A stretch of 64,000 bases of DNA from Neelides folsomi (lineage: Eukaryota > Arthropoda > Collembola > Neelipleona > Neelidae), in contig JAQGBZ010000236.1 of NCBI GenBank assembly GCA_034687125.1, positions 1 to 64,000 on the forward strand, read 5' to 3'. This document shows, one piece after another, positions 60,364-64,000 of this stretch. Numbering within the stretch: position 1 is the first letter of the stretch; every line of letters starts with the position of its first letter. The notes beneath the pieces were generated by a model. It saw only the letters and a list, made by a program, of their open reading frames with translations. It made no database searches and was not told the origin of the DNA. The translations under genes were made by a program, and so were the position numbers.

Positions 60364-62047
60364 ATGTTTACTGTTTTAAATTTGGTGATTTTAATTTCAT
60401 TTATTCCAAAAATTTACTCATATTACGACAATTCAATTCTTCATGCTCCGAAAGAAAAACCACTTGGTGCATGGGGCCGATGGGAAAAATGCAAATCTGG
60501 TGAATATGCAAGAGGAGTTCGGTTGAAATCTCAAGGTCCGGATGAAGCTGATGATTTTGGGATCTCTGGGATTGAGTTGTTTTGTGGGAAGGCTGGGGAC
60601 GGTCCAGACATTCCAACAATTCGGAGCAGTGTGGCAAAAGAAGGAAATTGGGCAGAACTTCCTTATTTTTGTGAAGGATATTTTGAGGGGTTTCAACTCA
60701 AAATTGACACAATTGCGGATGGAGATGACTACGCGGGGATTACAAACATTCGGTTATTTTGTTCAGGTGGTAATGGCCATTTTTCACCAGAAACAGAATC
60801 AGCATTTGGAATTTGGACCGAACCTAAAATCTGCAAAAAAGGACAAGCTATATGCGGACTTAGGACAATGATCAAAAAATCGAAATTATATGAGAGCCGA
60901 GAAAACGGTACACAAAATAATTAATTAAACTATTTTAAAAAAATTTAATTTTTAATAAAATAATTATTTGCTAATTTTTATTTATATTCATGTTTTAACA
61001 ATGTTTTCAAGATCAATTTTTTAAAATGTTTTGGATAATAATATTAAATATGCTATTTGTATAGGTGAAGATCTCGTTGGAATTAACTCACTAAAAATGA
61101 AATGCTGCGATATCGCTCATCAAGCTTACAATTGCTTTCCATATGACAAATGGGAAATTATATTTGAAGTTGACAACTCCTTGGGTTATGAACCCCTGAA
61201 ATATAAATATACTAAAAGTGTAGGGATGGAGAAGAAAGAAGGAAAAAAGGATACTAAAACAGGGTCACTTATTGGAATGGGAGAGGAAAGATATGCACTT
61301 CAAACCCGATTAAGAAACATCAATTGTAGAAAAAAAAATGATTCCGTTCGCTGTACCAACAGGGCTGTACCAACAACGATTGGAACCTCTGTCCCAACAC
61401 CTATGGATTCAGTATCAACTTCAACAGCTGTAACAATACCAACAACTCCTACAACTGTAACAACTCCGACAACGCCCACAACTGTAACAATGCCAACAAC
61501 AGTAACAACACCAACAGCAGTGACAATGCCAACAACAGCAGCTACTGAAGCGCCAGTTGATCCAGATGATGATGACAACGCAAATCAAGCAGGAGGGGGA
61601 TTGAAGAAACAAAGAAGAGGGAAAATATTCAGTAATTATCTTCCCTCAACTACAGAGCGACCAGACGACTCACAAAATTCATATCTTTTCCTTACTCAAA
61701 CTTTGAAAATTTCCAAAGAAACGGGATTCAATTGGCAAATGGCTTCATCGGAAACATGGGCACCGATGAGAAGCACCATTGTGGAAGTCACAGTTGAACC
61801 TGGTCATTATGTAGCTTTTTATCAAGTGGTCGGAATTTGTGGAAATTATTTTTTCCGACCTGAAAAGTTTTATCAAAATGGGTCGTTTCATGATCCAGAA
61901 GAAAGGAGAATGAGTGCGTCGCCCATGGAATGGAAAAAATTGGCAAAATTCAGTCAAGTGTTTAGATCTTTTGCTTCAATGTATCAAGAAGGACTTCGGG
62001 TGATTAAAACAATAGGGTCAGTTTTTGGATATAAAAATCCAATTTAA
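60364..62047 (+). CDS. VMO-I domain protein with a long C-terminal domain (copy A)
   Basis: Two exons (60364-60907, 61065-62047) give 508 residues. After a signal peptide (MFTVLNLVILISFIPKIYS) a VMO-I beta-prism fills 30-200: LGAWGRWEKCKSGEYARGVR, GISGIELFC, FCEGYFEGFQLKI and ICGLRTM, the repeat centres of the vitelline membrane outer layer family. Next comes a Cys-rich link (KMKCCDIAHQAYNC, DKWEIIFEVDN), then a Thr-rich mucin-like region, then a domain ending in ETGFNWQMASSETWAP and VEPGHYVAFYQVVGICGNYF, whose VxxGxxVxxYQVxG strands resemble aerolysin/natterin-type beta-rich proteins. VMO-I seals egg or barrier coats; the C-terminal domain's job is unknown. It lies tail to tail with its copy, 79 bp apart. 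Confidence 0.75.
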
Positions 62048-62126
62048 TAAATACAGATATAATGTGTTGTTGTTAGTTATTATTGTTTAACAAATTCAGC
62101 TAAAATGTAATTTAAGGAACATTTTG

Positions 62127-63839
62127 TTAAAAATTAAAATTCATATTTGATTCTTCTGGGTAATGAAATGTTGTGGTTATTTTTCGTGCTGCATTGAGAA
62201 TATCTTGGAACATGAAAGACATCGAATTAATAATATTGCCCATTTTGGTAAATTTTCCATCGGGATCTTTTATTTGTTGTTTTTCATAGTTTGGCCTAAT
62301 CGCTTCATTGAATGTTCCATTCTGATAAAATTTTTCAGCTCTAATTTTAAAATTTCCACACGTTCCTAAAACTTGATACATTGTTATTAAGTTTCCAGGG
62401 AGAACATCAATAACAATTGTCGTTTTCTTGCTCGGTTGCCAAGTTTCACTAGAAGATTTTGCCCAATTAAATCCTGTCATTCCCTTACTTTGCAATTCTT
62501 TTTTAAATAATAATGCCAATTCTTCCAATTCTTTTTCTTTCTCTTGAAGTTCATTAAAATAATTTCGATTTTGAAACGTTGATTGTTGAGATTTCTCCAA
62601 ATCGCTATTTGACGACTCTAAACGTTTATTTAAAATTTCCCGTACAAAATTCTCCATTTTAGAAATATTTTCTCCTTTTAAATAATGATTATTGAATATA
62701 TTTTGATTCAAGTTTTTATCATTATAATTATTATACATATAATTATCATTGGAATTTTTTTCCCCATCAGTTATGTTAACATTTAGTAAAGAAATGGCAA
62801 CAAACACTTTTGCTCTTCTTCTTTTTAATGGATAAAACTCAGGACGTTGACTTTCCCGCTTATTCCCATTAAGCTTTGAATGCAGCGGATGAATGATTGG
62901 AATATTTGTATTTGGAGCTTCATGAGGTGAAATGACATAAGTAATTGGATGAGCTCCCAAAAGGTCTTTTTTATATTTTGTGATTAAATGGCCCGAAAAT
63001 GCATTTTTCTCACTTTCGTCCTTTTTCTCATATTTGACATTTTCAATCTCAACGCCTATAATTTTGGTGTAAGTGTATTTCAAAGGTTCGATTCCCCTGG
63101 TATTATCAACTTCAAAAACAACTTCCCATTTATCTTCTGGGTGGCAATGTTCGAATTTTTTATCAATTATGTGGCAGCATTTAAACCAATCCGAATAATG
63201 AATTCTTGAAAGATCATCTAAATAAAAAATAAACTTAAAGTTAGAATTAAAACATTTTATACTCAACATTTAAACATTTAATTTGTATAATTAATTAATT
63301 AATTTCAATTAAGAACTAATTAAGAACTTACCAAGATTTAATGGATTATATTCCATTATTCTCATTCCACAAACAGCTTCATTACTTTTGCACAATTTAG
63401 CTTCAGTCCAAGTTCCATTTTCTTTCTCATTTTGAGGCCCAAGCATAATTGTTCCCTTGGTACAAAAAACTTTTAATTTCTCAATTAATGATCTTTGACC
63501 AATTTTTTCAATATTTTGTAGCTTGAGCTGAAACCCAACAATGAAGCCTTCACACATGGCCACGTTTTCATTTTTCTCCACTTCATATTTCTCATGACTT
63601 TGAAGAATCCCAGGCTCTTGGCAAAAATACCCAGAAACTTTAAATTCTCCGTCAGAGTTCAAGGAGTCAAACTTATTTGTCGTGAAAATTCCTTGGAGAT
63701 ATTTTCCTTTATCACAATAAGTCCATTCGCCCCAAAGTCCAAATTCAGCCTTTGCATCAGGAATTTCAATTGACGTTGAGATCACAATTAGAACAAAAAA
63801 GGAACTGATATAAAATAAAATGTAAAATAATTTAAACAT
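62127..63839 (-). CDS. VMO-I domain protein with a long C-terminal domain (copy B)
   Basis: Two exons (63332-63839, 62127-63217) give 532 residues. Same plan as copy A, more diverged. Signal peptide MFKLFYILFYISSFFVLIVI; VMO-I unit FGLWGEWTYCDKGKYLQGIF, CEGFIVGFQLKL, WTEAKLCKSNEAVCGMRIM; link FKCCHIIDKKFEHCHPEDKW and EVVFEVDNTRGIEPLKYTYT; then a charged, Asn-rich middle instead of the Thr-rich one; then GFNWAKSSSETWQP and VLPGNLITMYQVLGTCGNF. The intron falls at the same place in both copies. The middle is thus free to change while the flanking domains are kept. Two stops face each other 79 bp apart. Confidence 0.75.
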
Positions 63840-64000
63840 TGCGGGAAAAAATTATAATTGACATTGGGTTTTAAGTTTTATGGGAGTGTCACTGATAAAA
63901 AATGCATTAAAATTGCCATGCGAGCGGAAAATAAATTGATGAGCTTTGGTTTAATTCCGATTTATCTTATGAAGCAAAAAGGTTAAAGTAATTGACCATT
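63840..64000. other. end of window, upstream of VMO-I copy B
   Basis: AT-rich; should contain the promoter of copy B. No TATA-like or other motif stands out enough to call. Confidence 0.4.

Noticed and set aside
60433-60696. Long minus-strand frames within the first VMO-I exon.
   Set aside because: The plus strand has the signal peptide, VMO-I repeats and splice sites; the minus frames have none.
61300-61612. Minus-strand open frames opposite the VMO-I middle region, rich in Val, Ile and Cys.
   Set aside because: They are antisense to the Thr-rich repeat coding region and mirror its codons.
1-64000. tRNA, rRNA genes and CRISPR arrays.
   Set aside because: No cloverleaf, rRNA-like block or regular spacer-repeat series was seen anywhere.

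Overview
The window is AT-rich nuclear DNA from an animal. Genes are split by short GT-AG introns, mostly about 50-300 bp, and lie 0.1-1.9 kb apart on both strands. The gene set is that of an arthropod: a white-type ABCG transporter, a modular serine protease of the LDLa-sushi-trypsin type, gustatory-receptor and ionotropic-receptor sequences, a DM9 protein, a Nimrod-like protein, and F-box and BTB proteins with LRR-like tails. A basal hexapod such as a springtail fits best, but that is inference; no marker gene settles it.

Layout. 1-3 kb: two head-to-head copies of a small cysteine-rich secreted protein. 3.4-4.1 kb: a GC-richer insert, probably a transposon remnant. 4.2-7.3 kb: a 584-residue protein joining a RIPK/TKL-like kinase to an apolipoprotein-L-like membrane domain, the most unusual gene here. 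9.3-10.9 kb: a tandem-BRCT protein. 11.9-15.7 kb: white. 17-19 kb: a secreted two-repeat DM9 protein and a Myb/SANT-like nuclear protein. 19.9-24.3 kb: fossil pieces of a toxin-like family on both sides of a gustatory receptor. 24.3-25.5 kb: a gene with a GC-rich first half, an Asn-rich second half and an in-frame stop between them. 26.7-31.8 kb: kynurenine aminotransferase, a BORCS6-like lysosome-positioning subunit and a histidine phosphatase. 33-36.7 kb: broken LRR-like and BTB genes. 38-42.9 kb: a tandem duplication of an immune protease, one copy without its catalytic half. 43.2-45.4 kb: a secreted lipase. 46.5-48.4 kb: a decayed ionotropic receptor. 48.7-49.3 kb: an intronless DUF4291 gene, a candidate transfer. 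51.2-58 kb: an F-box protein, sideroflexin and a rhomboid protease. 58.4-63.8 kb: a Nimrod-like secreted protein and two long VMO-I proteins arranged tail to tail.

Several genes would act outside the cell in defence or barrier roles (modular protease, DM9, Nimrod-like and VMO-I proteins, small cysteine-rich pair). Others are housekeeping genes: sideroflexin in mitochondria, BORCS6-like in lysosome movement, kynurenine aminotransferase in tryptophan breakdown. I see no operons. Local duplication is the main shaping process.

Small DNA transposons are common. Five have clear ends: two hAT-type elements with perfect 8-bp target duplications and three elements flanked by TA. Three lie inside introns (kinase, white, sideroflexin). 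Exon edges were read by eye from splice signals and checked for reading phase; I ran no homology search, so family names rest on motifs.
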